A DNA stretch of 64,000 nt from Bizionia paragorgiae (GTDB lineage: Bacteria > Bacteroidota > Bacteroidia > Flavobacteriales > Flavobacteriaceae). The notes beneath the pieces are model-generated. The model was given only the letters and a program-made list of their open reading frames with translations, did no database searches and was not told the origin of the DNA. Both the position numbers and the translations under genes were made by a program. Positions 1 through 10,319 of the stretch are shown in pieces. Numbering within the stretch: the stretch's first letter is position 1; each line of letters starts with the position of its first letter. The stretch is from assembly GCF_900107625.1 (NCBI RefSeq), contig NZ_FNQK01000005.1, forward strand, positions 1 to 64,000, written 5' to 3'.

Positions 1-260
1 TTCGTATTTTTATCTAACCATCTGCGACGTTTTACGTGAAGATAGACTGTATTACCTCGAAGTGGAAAATCTTGAATAGTGACTTCTTTGTGAAAACCAT
101 GAGCAACAAGCATTTTGGATTTCTCCTCTTTAGGAATCACATTGCGCTCTTCAAAATAAAGGTGCATTACTTCACCATTTTTTGTGTTTTTTATTAAATC
201 GAAATGATTAATTAAAAATTCAGGGAGAATAAGTTTCAGTAATTCTAAATAATTGTCCAC
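1..260 (-). mobile_element. ISAon1-type transposase N-terminal region, cut by window edge
   Basis: The minus strand reads from a GTG start (258-260) and stays open to the window edge, giving about 86 residues that begin MDNYLELLKLILPEFLINHF and include the stretch FPLRGNTVYLHVKRRRW. This is the pattern of the ISAon1-family transposase N-terminal region protein of Bacteroidota insertion sequences, a DNA-binding helper encoded ahead of the DDE transposase. An in-frame TGA upstream excludes a longer start, and there is no ATG. The catalytic part, if present, lies outside the window. The element end and target duplication cannot be seen; only 28 bases separate this ORF from the neighbouring pseudogene, so the terminal repeat must be in or next to that gap. 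The family call is from memory of the sequence pattern. Confidence 0.75.
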
Positions 261-288
261 GGCTATTTTTTTTACAAAAATCGTAATC

Positions 289-960
289 TTATTTCAATTC
301 ACACACAACTTTTGAGATTGATCCGTAAGAATCCAATCGTCTTATAATACTTGGCGTTGACTCGCTTACAAAAGATGAGGTGTCGTAAATAAGACCGACT
401 CCATCTGCATAATAAAAGTAATCTAAACCAGAAAACTGAAGACCTTCTGGTGATTTAGCGTAACGTTCGGAGTTTGTACACTTGAAACCCCCTGCTTTAA
501 CAGTCATTGCGGAATCTCCTTCTGTTAATGTTTCATAAATAGTACCCTATGGATTGTCTACAATTAAGCGTTCTTGAAAATCATTATTTGTAAACTGAAT
601 AACACCATCTTCATTGACTAAATTTCCAGAATTTTCTCTAAGGAGTTCAAAATGCTCTCCGTTAGGATTACAAAAAGTGATTTGTTTTTCGTTTTCTGTC
701 GTTAGGCGTCTAAACTTATAAAAAGTATGTCCCGAAACAGTTTTAGTGCCCACAATACTTACAGAATCTATAACTCCAGTGTTTTCATAGTTTTCTGTAT
801 TTGCATTGTATTTATAATTTTTATAGACCCAAGAATTTCCAACAGTTAGTGCCTAAAAATTAGCTTCTGGAGGAGTGGCTTGGTTCACCGTTTCCTCCGA
901 TTCGCTAAAAGAAAAAGAAAGAGTAAGAATTAAAAAACTTAGCAGTATACGTTTTATAAT
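289..960 (-). pseudogene. Broken secreted-protein gene (two in-frame TAG, start lost)
   Basis: One minus-strand frame of 224 codons is intact except for TAG codons at 853-855 and 547-549 and the lack of a start: where ATG is expected (955-960) the codons are ATT ATA. It would encode a signal peptide (KRILLSFLILTLSFSFSE), then text beginning ALTVGNSWVYK, typical of small secreted or lipoprotein-like Bacteroidota proteins of unknown function, and ends at TAA (289-291). The two stops are 306 bases apart in the same frame, so there is no indel. TAG is used as an ordinary terminator elsewhere here (for example the cupin at 1727), so recoding is unlikely and decay beside an insertion sequence is the simplest reading. 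I do not recognise the family. Confidence 0.8.
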
Positions 961-1039
961 ATTTTTTTTTTGTTAAAGCAGATTCTATAGTATTTTAATA
1001 GCGGTCATATACATCTTAACTCTTAAAAATATAATTTAG

Positions 1040-1150
1040 CATTATTTAGAGTTGTTGTTATTTAATTTGAAAGATGAGATTTTATTTAATTCAGCTAATA
1101 AAGACGACAAACAAAGTGCCGATGTGTTTTTAAAAGGCTTTAATTTGTAA
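1040..1150 (+). pseudogene. Possible C-terminal remnant of a lost gene
   Basis: A start-less plus frame after a TAG at 1037-1039 encodes 36 residues with protein-like composition, including LKDEILFNSANKDDKQ and ending FLKGFNL, and stops at TAA (1148-1150). It lies 19 bases before the cupin gene. It could be the tail of a helical protein (for example a TetR-type regulator) removed by the events that decayed this edge, but that identity is a guess; it could also be a chance reading frame. Confidence 0.3.
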
Positions 1151-1169
1151 AACGGTTTAAGAGATTAAA

Positions 1170-1727
1170 ATGAAACGAGAGAAATCTAAAAGGTTAAACA
1201 ATATCAGGTTTTCTAACCCTATAATTAAAGATGAAATTGAAATACTGTATGATACTAAAGAAAAGTTGATTTTTAGAACTTATCTTGAAGCTGATGGCGG
1301 ACAAGCGGCATTACACTATCACTCTCAAATAATGGAAACTTTTAAGGTGATCAAAGGCGAATTAACAGTAATTCTCAACACTAAAAAAATACGTTTAAAA
1401 CCTAATGAAGCTGCTCAAATAAAGCCTTACGACACGCATCAGTTTTTTAATGCAACACATCAAGCTGTAGTTTTCGACGTGGAGATTTCTCCAGCAAATC
1501 ATATTCTAAAAGGATTAAAAATTTTCTATGGCTTGGCAAAAGAAGGGAAGGTGTACAAGTCCGGACTGCCTAAAAATATCTTGTATACGGCTATAGGTTT
1601 ACAGTTTATGGATGCTTATAGTCCTAACATACCACGTAAACTCCAACAATTAGGAATTTCTGTTTTGGCCGTAATAGGTCGCGTCGTTGGGGCGGAGCGC
1701 AAGCTATTGACTAAGTATTGCAACTAG
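1170..1727 (+). CDS. Cupin-domain protein
   Basis: The 185-residue protein carries a single small cupin barrel in residues about 30-115. The metal-binding pattern is recognisable as HYHSQIMETF followed later by DTHQFFNA, the two conserved cupin motifs with their histidines and glutamate. The C-terminal 70 residues are helical and contain a hydrophobic stretch (GISVLAVIGRVVG) that may touch the membrane. There is no signal peptide, so it is probably cytoplasmic. The substrate cannot be inferred. The ATG follows an AT-rich leader with no other in-frame start close by. It stands alone between decayed DNA and a convergent lipoprotein gene. Confidence 0.75.
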   Translation: MKREKSKRLNNIRFSNPIIKDEIEILYDTKEKLIFRTYLEADGGQAALHYHSQIMETFKVIKGELTVILNTKKIRLKPNEAAQIKPYDTHQFFNATHQAVVFDVEISPANHILKGLKIFYGLAKEGKVYKSGLPKNILYTAIGLQFMDAYSPNIPRKLQQLGISVLAVIGRVVGAERKLLTKYCN

Positions 1728-1766
1728 TCAATTTCAGCAGGGTAAACTCGTGTTTTCTCTAGAGTG

Positions 1767-3197
1767 TTATTGATTAATTACACCTAATAGTTCCTGTTCA
1801 AAACTAATGTTAAACATGTTTGCTTTAGCGTTTACTATCTCTGCTTTATCATTTAGAATAAAAACATTATTAATAGGCTTTACAGATAAGACATTTATAG
1901 TTTCGGATGCCGATTTACAACGGTATTCTTTATTGATTTTTACGTTGTATAATTTTAGTATTCGCAATTGTTCTTTGTAAGAAATGCTGTCCACATTTAA
2001 AGCTATAAAATCAACCTCAGGATATTTTTTCTGTAATTCAGCGGCTTTATTGTGTGCAATAATCAAGTGGTTTTTATTGGTTTTTGTCCAAAAATAGATA
2101 ACCGTCGGTTTTTTTATTAATTCTTGTAAATCAACAACATCGTCATTTTTGTCTAGAAGTTCTAAGTTTGGAATCTTTTTTCCCGGTTTTAATCGCTTAT
2201 AAGAATCTACAATACGAGTCACGCGTTCTATATGCTCATTATTTGTGCTTTTCTTTTTAAAGGACTCCAATAGGGCATCGTAATCTTCTGTGTTTTTAGT
2301 GATACTAATAAAATGAATGATGTTATAATTTAGAAGTCCGTTTTTTATTTCCTGATTTTGGATTTTCTCATCTATAACCTCAAGCTTGTCTAGCGTGTAA
2401 TCTAAAATCCTATCGTTGTAGGTAGAGTCATCAGAGTGCTTAAAGTGCTTTTGTAACGCTGCATTATTGACATAAAATCGCAAAAATGAATTGTAAGGGC
2501 GGTAGTCTTTTAATAAATCGTTGTTAAAATCAACATCTTTACGGTAGGCATAAAAATCTTCAGGTAAAATTTTAAACAAGTCACGTTCCGATTTGCTATA
2601 ATTTGCTAGGGGATATAATTCTTTATTAGAATAGTACTTATAATTTATGTTTGCCTTTGCTAGCTCTAAAAAAAGCTTTGAAGGCTTGTTTTTCTTTTTG
2701 AATTGTGCTAAACGATTTAGTTTTTCGTCTCTTAATTCATGAAGTTTGCTTTCAAACTCTTTAGGGTTTAATTGACTTATAGATAATATATCTTTGTCTT
2801 CCTGTTCGTTTTGAAGAAATAGATTCGTTAAAAAATTATTTTCTTTCGCATTGGTTCCCGTAAACACTAAAGACTCATCAAAATCAATGGTGTTTAGTCG
2901 TAACTGTAAACTGTCGTTAGGTTCTAATAAAAAAGTTTGGGTTTCTCTACCATCAAAAAAATTGTACATACCAGGTGTTAAACTTTTAAAAGTATAAGAG
3001 AACCTATTTTTAGCATCTAAAAATAAGGTGTCTACAAGTTTTCTGTTTTTAGAAAGTACGAGGTAGTTAGAATATGGGTTTACAATTTCACCTCCAAAAA
3101 AAGCACCACCTTGTAAATTATTATCTGTGGCGTCTCCTTTACATGAGGTAAGGAGTACCGGAAGAATTAATAATAGATATAAGGCTTTAATATTCAT
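1767..3197 (-). CDS. Thioredoxin-fold lipoprotein lacking the CxxC motif
   Basis: The protein has 476 residues. An N-terminal lipoprotein signal (LLILPVLLTSCKGD) puts it in the envelope. Residues about 30-110 form a DUF4369-like beta region (GGEIVNPYSNY...FDGRETQTFLLEPNDSLQL), followed by a helical middle and a C-terminal TlpA/thioredoxin-like domain from about residue 340 (GKKIPNLELLDKNDDVVDLQ). At the site where TlpA proteins have WCxxC this one reads YFWTKTNKNH, with no cysteine. It therefore cannot act as a dithiol redox enzyme in the usual way and may be structural or a binding protein. It is transcribed divergently from the ABC-F gene, sharing an intergenic region of about 150 bases. 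Confidence 0.75.
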   Translation of the reverse strand: MNIKALYLLLILPVLLTSCKGDATDNNLQGGAFFGGEIVNPYSNYLVLSKNRKLVDTLFLDAKNRFSYTFKSLTPGMYNFFDGRETQTFLLEPNDSLQLRLNTIDFDESLVFTGTNAKENNFLTNLFLQNEQEDKDILSISQLNPKEFESKLHELRDEKLNRLAQFKKKNKPSKLFLELAKANINYKYYSNKELYPLANYSKSERDLFKILPEDFYAYRKDVDFNNDLLKDYRPYNSFLRFYVNNAALQKHFKHSDDSTYNDRILDYTLDKLEVIDEKIQNQEIKNGLLNYNIIHFISITKNTEDYDALLESFKKKSTNNEHIERVTRIVDSYKRLKPGKKIPNLELLDKNDDVVDLQELIKKPTVIYFWTKTNKNHLIIAHNKAAELQKKYPEVDFIALNVDSISYKEQLRILKLYNVKINKEYRCKSASETINVLSVKPINNVFILNDKAEIVNAKANMFNISFEQELLGVINQ

Positions 3198-3228
3198 TAA
3201 TACAGTGTATAAGGTGTGAATGCGATAA

Positions 3229-4974
<1,746 letters not shown>

Positions 4975-5004
4975 TTTTTATCCTTAAAATCAATAAATTA
5001 TAAA

Positions 5005-5031
5005 AGCTCTGATTCTATCAGGGCTTTTTTT
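5005..5031 (+). terminator. Rho-independent terminator after the ABC-F gene
   Basis: A 9-bp stem AGCTCTGAT / ATCAGGGCT (one G-T pair) with loop TCT is followed by seven T residues, 30 bases after the ABC-F stop codon. Confidence 0.85.
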
Positions 5032-5143
5032 GTAAATAATTACCTTATATTTGGTTGAATTTGTTAAAATACAGCCTGTAAACATCTAAACGGGTCATCT
5101 TTGCGTTTAAAGAGTATAAGGCAAATTATAAAAAACATAGATT

Positions 5144-5797
5144 ATGAATTTACAAACAATAGTAAGAGCAAAGTTATTTATCGTATTAGTAGCACTTTTA
5201 GGTGGTGTCGGATATGGTATTGCTCAAAATAAAGAAGTGAAAAATAATGTAAAAACGACTGAAGGTAAAGCGGTTCAGCTTAAAGTTGATGGCTCTAACC
5301 TGTCGGTTTTAGATAATAATAACACGAAGCCTGTTAGTCAAACTAAAGAATTTACAGATATTTTTACGTTTTTAACTGATTCTGAAGATCATGCTATTCT
5401 AGTTCGAGCAATTAAAGTTACAGGCTTAAAAGAAACTTTAGAAGGTAAAGGACGCTTTACAGCGTTTGCACCAAATGATGCTGCTTTTAATGCTTTAGGA
5501 GATGAGGTTTTAGAATCTTTATTTAAAGCTGAAAATAGAGCGGTTTTAAAAGAGGTTATTTCATATCACGTTATGCCAGGCAGTCAAGGTGTGAATGAGT
5601 TAACGAGAGCGGTTAATGGTAATGGTGGAGAAGCACGTTTAAAAACGTTAAACGGATCGACACTTAATGTTAGATTAAATGGAGATAAGGTCGTTATTGT
5701 TGGTGCTAATGGTGCTAAAGCAACGATAGTTTCGGGTGATAAAGTACAAAATAATGGAATGGTGCATACTATTAATACAGTTGTAATGCCTAATTAA
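5144..5797 (+). CDS. Secreted fasciclin-domain protein
   Basis: The 217-residue protein starts with a signal peptide (VRAKLFIVLVALLGGVGYGIAQ, Ala-Gln cleavage). After a polar linker of about 55 residues, one fasciclin (FAS1) domain fills residues about 80-216. Its H1 motif is TAFAPNDAAFNAL and the closing H2-type motif is GMVHTINTVVMP. FAS1 domains mediate adhesion or protein contacts outside the cell. There is no lipobox or anchor, so it is probably periplasmic or secreted. Upstream, CATCTTTG (near 5096) is a near match to the -7 promoter box. The gene is monocistronic, with terminators on both sides. Confidence 0.9.
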   Translation: MNLQTIVRAKLFIVLVALLGGVGYGIAQNKEVKNNVKTTEGKAVQLKVDGSNLSVLDNNNTKPVSQTKEFTDIFTFLTDSEDHAILVRAIKVTGLKETLEGKGRFTAFAPNDAAFNALGDEVLESLFKAENRAVLKEVISYHVMPGSQGVNELTRAVNGNGGEARLKTLNGSTLNVRLNGDKVVIVGANGAKATIVSGDKVQNNGMVHTINTVVMPN

Positions 5798-5814
5798 TAA
5801 CCACTCTAGTAAAT

Positions 5815-5852
5815 AAAAAAAAGCGATCTAAAATTTTAGATCGCTTTTTTTT
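5815..5852. terminator. Bidirectional terminator
   Basis: A perfect palindrome, AGCGATCTAAAA / TTTTAGATCGCT, is flanked by A-run and T-run. It lies between the convergent fasciclin and DUF2007 genes and can terminate both. Confidence 0.9.
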
Positions 5853-5869
5853 ATTCTCAAAAAGGGCGT

Positions 5870-6109
5870 TTATTTATTTTCCATTTCTCCACGAACGGTT
5901 TCGACGATTTTTACTGCTTCGCCTAATTCTTTTTCATGAACATAGACTTCTGGTTGCCCTTGTAAGGCAGCAGCGAAACCAGCAAGCCGTCCCGATTCGG
6001 ATTCGTCTTTTATTACTGGGCTGATACCAACCTGCTCTAACCGGTCTTTAATTAATTGGACTATAATATAGTTTCCTGTATATATTTTTACATATTCTGA
6101 GTCTGACAT
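5870..6109 (-). CDS. DUF2007 small protein
   Basis: This is a 79-residue cytoplasmic protein of the DUF2007 (putative signal-transducing) family. The pattern is an N-terminal strand YVKIYTGNYIIVQLIKDRLE, a middle VYVHEKEL strand and a C-terminal helix AVKIVETVRGE, giving a compact ferredoxin-like fold that resembles a GlnB-type or ACT-like unit. Length is normal for the family. No catalytic residues are expected and no function is known. It stands alone, convergent with the fasciclin gene. Confidence 0.8.
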   Translation of the reverse strand: MSDSEYVKIYTGNYIIVQLIKDRLEQVGISPVIKDESESGRLAGFAAALQGQPEVYVHEKELGEAVKIVETVRGEMENK

Positions 6110-6228
6110 CGCGATTTGAATTTAGGTTATACTTAAATGTACAAAATAATTAGGAATGTATACGCGCTTTAACGGTAATTTAGCGGAAAAGAATGTATTG
6201 AGTTTACACAGGGATGAATGGTAAAAAA

Positions 6229-6258
6229 AAAATAGCCTACACAGAGGTAGGCTATTTT
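6229..6258 (-). terminator. Terminator of the pheT operon
   Basis: A 12-bp perfect stem AAAATAGCCTAC / GTAGGCTATTTT has a 6-base loop and, on the minus strand, is followed by a run of T. It lies 25 bases beyond the stop of the small membrane protein gene. Confidence 0.9.
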
Positions 6259-6283
6259 ATATAATGTGTCTGTAAATAATTTT

Positions 6284-6484
6284 TTACTTGCTGTACTTGT
6301 ATAAACTATAGATACCAAAACCTATAAAAGCTACAGCAAAAAATAGTCTTAAATTAGACAGTATTTCATCGGTAAAAAAGTGAGTGTAAATACGGTAACC
6401 GCCAATGCCAACAAAGGCTATTCCCGATATTAAATCCCAAATATTTTTCTTTTTTTGCGGATTTTCTTGCTGTTCTTTTTCCAT
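6284..6484 (-). CDS. Small two-helix membrane protein
   Basis: This 66-residue protein has a charged, Lys/Gln-rich N terminus (EKEQQENPQKKK) and two predicted membrane helices, ISGIAFVGIGGYRIY and LFFAVAFIGFGIYSLYKY, in a hairpin arrangement. It starts 3 bases after the pheT stop and shares its transcript and terminator. I do not recognise a named family. Similar small membrane ORFs follow housekeeping genes in other flavobacteria, but no role can be assigned. Confidence 0.7.
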   Translation of the reverse strand: MEKEQQENPQKKKNIWDLISGIAFVGIGGYRIYTHFFTDEILSNLRLFFAVAFIGFGIYSLYKYSK

Positions 6485-6487
6485 AGT

Positions 6488-8914
6488 TTATCTTAATTCA
6501 GCACCTAGCTTTGTTTCAAAATTTGATTTTAGTTTACTCATAACCTTATCGACTTGCTTGTCAGTTAGTGTTTTGTTTTCATCTTGAAACGTAAAACTTA
6601 CGGCATAACTTTTCTTACCATCCGGTAAGTTTTCACCTTGGTAAACATCGAATAAATTAATATTTTTTAAAAGTTTTTTCTCCGTTTGCTTTGCAATGGT
6701 GTGTATATCCTCAAATAACACTTTATCGTCTAATAGCAAAGCGAAATCACGGCGCACTTCAGGATATTTAGAAATGGCTTTAAAAGAAATGGTATTGCGT
6801 TTTGCTATTTCTATAATAGCATCCCAGTTAAAATCGGCATATAAAACTGTTTGAGAAATATCAAAATGTTTTAAAATGGCATTTTTCACCATTCCGAACT
6901 CCACTAACTTCGTTTTACCTTGCTCTAACATTAAACCTTCGCTAAACACATCGTTTTTAAAAGGTTTCGTATTGAATCTTGTAATTCCTAAACGCTCTAA
7001 AGTTGCATTAATAATTCCCTTTAAATAAAAGAAATCACTAGGGCTTTGAGGAGTACTCCATGTTTCTCCGGTTTTATTTCCAGTAGAAAACAAGGTTAGA
7101 TGTTTCAACTCTTCTTTGTTATCTCCGTAATTATGGTACGATTTTCCAAATTCAAAGAATTTTAAATCAGTTGCTTTTCTGTTTATATTATAAGAAATGG
7201 CTTCTAGTCCTGAAAATAATAAAGACTGGCGCATTACCGATAAATCGTTACTTAACGGGTTTAACATCGTTACATTATGCTCCGCTTTTAATTGTTCGCT
7301 TAATGCGGTGTAATCGGGGCTAGTAAGCGAGTTTGCCATAATTTCATAAAAGCCTTGGCCAGCGAGCTGATTACCCACTACGTTTTGTAGTTTGTAATCT
7401 TCAAAACGTGAAGAATTTGAAATTGATGCGTTTAGTTTCGTTGTAGTTTCGATTTTATTATAACCGTAAACCCTTAAAATTTCTTCAATAACATCTGCTT
7501 GTCTTTGCACATCATTTCTGTAAGCAGGGATTGTTAATCCTAAACCTGTTTCGGTAACGTTATTAATTTTAAAATCTAAAGAGGTTAAAATACTCTTTAT
7601 CGTTTCTTCAGGGATTTCTTGCCCCACTAATTTAGTTACCTTGTCGAAGGTAAGGTGAACGTGTAGGTCTTCAATTTTATTTGGATAGAAATCAACGATA
7701 TCACTGGTTATGATTCCTCCTGAAATTTCTATGATTAAAAGGGCCGCACGTTTTAGGGCGTACTCTGTAATATTAGGATCAATTCCTCTTTCAAATCGAA
7801 ATGATGCATCGGTATTTAATCCGTGACGTTTAGCAGTTTTTCTTATGCTAACAGGGTTAAAATATGCACTTTCTAAAAATATAGAGGTCGTAGTTTCGGT
7901 AACTCCAGAGTGTAAACCACCGTAAACACCAGCGATACACATTGGTGCTTCAGCATTACAAATCATTAAATCGTCTTCGTGTAATTCGCGTTCTACACCA
8001 TCTAATGTAGTAAACTTTGTACCCGAAGCCACTGTTTTAACTTCTATTTTATTACCTATAATTTTTGCTGTATCAAAAGCGTGAAGAGGCTGACCCAATT
8101 CGTGCAGTACATAGTTAGTCGCATCTATGATATTATTTTTTGGTGTTAAACCAATTGCTTTTAAACGGTGCTGTAACCAAGCTGGTGAGTCCTGAACTTT
8201 AATATCAGAAATCGTAATACCACAATAGCGTGGTGCCAATTCCTTTTTGTGAATATCAACATCAATTTTTAAAGATCTATTATCGACATGAAAAGCACTT
8301 ACCGACGGTGTAATTAATTGCGTAATGATATCTTGTTGAACCAACCCAGCTCTTAAGTCCCTCGCCGTTCCGAAGTGACTCATAGCATCGGCACGATTTG
8401 GTGTTAAACCGATTTCAAAAACATGGTCATTTTCAATCTCAAAGATATCTGCAAGAGCGGTTCCAACAACAAGATCGTTGTCTAAAACCATAATGCCATC
8501 GTGAGATTTACCTAAACCTAATTCGTCTTCTGCACAAATCATTCCGTGACTTTCCTCACCGCGAATTTTTCCTTTTTTTATGGTCCAAGCTTCACCGTCT
8601 TCAGTATATAGCGTAGTACCAATTGTTGCTACTGGTACTTTTTGTCCTGCGGCTACGTTAGGTGCTCCACAAACTATTTGTACCGGGTTCTCTAAGCCAA
8701 TATTTACAGTAGTAACTTTTAATCGGTCTGCATTTGGGTGTTGAATGCAAGTTAGTACCTCGCCGACAATAATGCCTTCTAAACCGCCTTTTACGCTTTG
8801 GTAAGTTTCTAATCCTTCAACCTCTAGACCTAAGTCTGTTAATAATTCGCTAGTTTGTTCCGGAGACCAGTCAGTTTTAATAAACTGTTTAATCCAGTTA
8901 TAAGAAATTTTCAT
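6488..8914 (-). CDS. pheT: Phenylalanine--tRNA ligase beta subunit
   Basis: The 808-residue protein charges tRNA-Phe together with the PheS alpha subunit, which is not in this window. The full bacterial architecture is present: an N-terminal tRNA-binding (EMAP-like) domain (residues about 40-150, VGEVLTCIQHPNADRLKVT), the B3/B4 editing domain (PMCIAGVYGG, ASFRFERGIDP), the B5 domain, and the C-terminal anticodon-binding FDX-ACB domain (ISKYPEVRRDFALLLDDKV to the end). Length is typical. The ATG at 8914 gives the standard start KISYNWIKQFI. It is co-transcribed with the downstream small membrane protein gene. Confidence 0.97.
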   Translation of the reverse strand: MKISYNWIKQFIKTDWSPEQTSELLTDLGLEVEGLETYQSVKGGLEGIIVGEVLTCIQHPNADRLKVTTVNIGLENPVQIVCGAPNVAAGQKVPVATIGTTLYTEDGEAWTIKKGKIRGEESHGMICAEDELGLGKSHDGIMVLDNDLVVGTALADIFEIENDHVFEIGLTPNRADAMSHFGTARDLRAGLVQQDIITQLITPSVSAFHVDNRSLKIDVDIHKKELAPRYCGITISDIKVQDSPAWLQHRLKAIGLTPKNNIIDATNYVLHELGQPLHAFDTAKIIGNKIEVKTVASGTKFTTLDGVERELHEDDLMICNAEAPMCIAGVYGGLHSGVTETTTSIFLESAYFNPVSIRKTAKRHGLNTDASFRFERGIDPNITEYALKRAALLIIEISGGIITSDIVDFYPNKIEDLHVHLTFDKVTKLVGQEIPEETIKSILTSLDFKINNVTETGLGLTIPAYRNDVQRQADVIEEILRVYGYNKIETTTKLNASISNSSRFEDYKLQNVVGNQLAGQGFYEIMANSLTSPDYTALSEQLKAEHNVTMLNPLSNDLSVMRQSLLFSGLEAISYNINRKATDLKFFEFGKSYHNYGDNKEELKHLTLFSTGNKTGETWSTPQSPSDFFYLKGIINATLERLGITRFNTKPFKNDVFSEGLMLEQGKTKLVEFGMVKNAILKHFDISQTVLYADFNWDAIIEIAKRNTISFKAISKYPEVRRDFALLLDDKVLFEDIHTIAKQTEKKLLKNINLFDVYQGENLPDGKKSYAVSFTFQDENKTLTDKQVDKVMSKLKSNFETKLGAELR

Positions 8915-8938
8915 TTATACAATACCGTTTTAAGTCAG

Positions 8939-8946
8939 CAAATATA
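8939..8946 (-). promoter_or_regulatory. -7 promoter box TATATTTG for pheT
   Basis: On the minus strand TATATTTG matches TAnnTTTG exactly and lies 24 bases ahead of the pheT ATG, implying a leader of about 20 bases. No convincing -33 element was found. Confidence 0.5.
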
Positions 8947-9095
8947 ACAATACTTAAGGCTTCTTGGAATTGAAAAACTCTTTTGTTGAAAAAAAAATGA
9001 ATAATGATGGAATAGGACCGCTTTATTGTGGAATTTGAATTGTATTTGTAAGGTTTTTATTGTTTCTTCGATTACTTTTAAAATCAAAAATTGGT

Positions 9096-10310
9096 ATGCG
9101 AAAATTACTTTTTATAGCGTTAATCACTGTTTTTATGTTTTCTTGTGAAAATGATAAGGTTTCCGAACGACTTACTCCAGGAATGTATCGTGCGGAACTG
9201 GTAGTTAGTGATGCAGAGGTTTTACTATTTAATTTTAAGGTGAACACAGCGTCTACGCTAGAGATTTATAATGCAGAGGAAATTATAAAAGTCGATGAAA
9301 TTGTCTACAAAAATGATTCGGTTTATATAAAACCACCTGTTTTTGAAGGAGAATTAATCGCAAAGATAGAAAAAGGTGTTTTAAATGGATATTTTGTGGT
9401 TAAAGGTAAAGGTCGCAAAGTGCCTTTTACAGCACAAATGAATAATGATCGGTTTGATAGTTTTCAAGATGCTGATTTTAATATAGATGGAAATTGGGAA
9501 ACGACTTTTAGCCCTGAAAGTGAATCTGAAAGCTACAAAGCAAAAGGGGTTTTTAAACAAGACGGAAATAAAGTTACGGGGACTTTTAGGACCGAAACTG
9601 GTGATTATCGCTTTCTAGAAGGGGTGTTATCTGGTTCTACCTTAAAACTATCGGCTTTCGATGGGGCTCATGCTTTTTTATTTACAGCTCAGGTTACCGA
9701 TTCTACCCTTCAAGGGACTTTCTTCTCTGGAAATCATTATAAAGAACCATTTGAAGCAATACGCAATAATGACTACGAATTAAAAAGTGCCGATGAACTT
9801 ACATTCTTAAAAGAAGGTTACGACAGTTTGGCGTTTCAGTTTCCTGATGCTAATGGGAATCAAATAGCGCTTAGCGATGCGCGTTTTAAGGATAAAGTTG
9901 TAGTCGTACAAATTATGGGAACCTGGTGTCCTAATTGTTTGGATGAAAGTACTTATTTCGCCGAGTATTATAAAAAGAATAACGATAAAGACTTAGAGTT
10001 TGTAAGCTTAGCGTTTGAATACGCGAAAACAGAACAACAGGCGTTTAATAATATCAAACGATTACAAGATCGGGTAGGTATTACGTATCCTATTTTGTTG
10101 GCCCAGATTGGCTCGACTAGTAAAGAAGAGGCGCAGGAGAAATTACCTATGTTAAACCATGTGCTAAGCTATCCTACAACCGTTTTTATCGATAAACAAG
10201 GCAAGGTTAGAAAGATACATACGGGATTTAACGGTCCAGCAACAGGGGAGAAGTACACCGAATTTAAATTAGAATTCGATAATTTTATTAATCGTCTATT
10301 GGCCGAGTAA
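9096..10310 (+). CDS. TlpA-family thioredoxin lipoprotein
   Basis: The 404-residue envelope lipoprotein has the signal MRKLLFIALITVFMFSC. Residues about 25-240 form two beta-rich repeats without a named domain. The C-terminal TlpA/AhpC-type thioredoxin domain starts near residue 255 and has the redox motif MGTWCPNCLDES, with both cysteines, and the cis-Pro region SYPTTVFID. It probably reduces or isomerises extracytoplasmic disulfides. ATG 9096 was chosen over the in-frame codon at 9060 because it places the lipoprotein signal at the N terminus. It is convergent with the MiaE-like gene, only 9 bases apart, with no hairpin between them. Confidence 0.88.
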   Translation: MRKLLFIALITVFMFSCENDKVSERLTPGMYRAELVVSDAEVLLFNFKVNTASTLEIYNAEEIIKVDEIVYKNDSVYIKPPVFEGELIAKIEKGVLNGYFVVKGKGRKVPFTAQMNNDRFDSFQDADFNIDGNWETTFSPESESESYKAKGVFKQDGNKVTGTFRTETGDYRFLEGVLSGSTLKLSAFDGAHAFLFTAQVTDSTLQGTFFSGNHYKEPFEAIRNNDYELKSADELTFLKEGYDSLAFQFPDANGNQIALSDARFKDKVVVVQIMGTWCPNCLDESTYFAEYYKKNNDKDLEFVSLAFEYAKTEQQAFNNIKRLQDRVGITYPILLAQIGSTSKEEAQEKLPMLNHVLSYPTTVFIDKQGKVRKIHTGFNGPATGEKYTEFKLEFDNFINRLLAE

Positions 10311-10319
10311 TGTGCTTAA

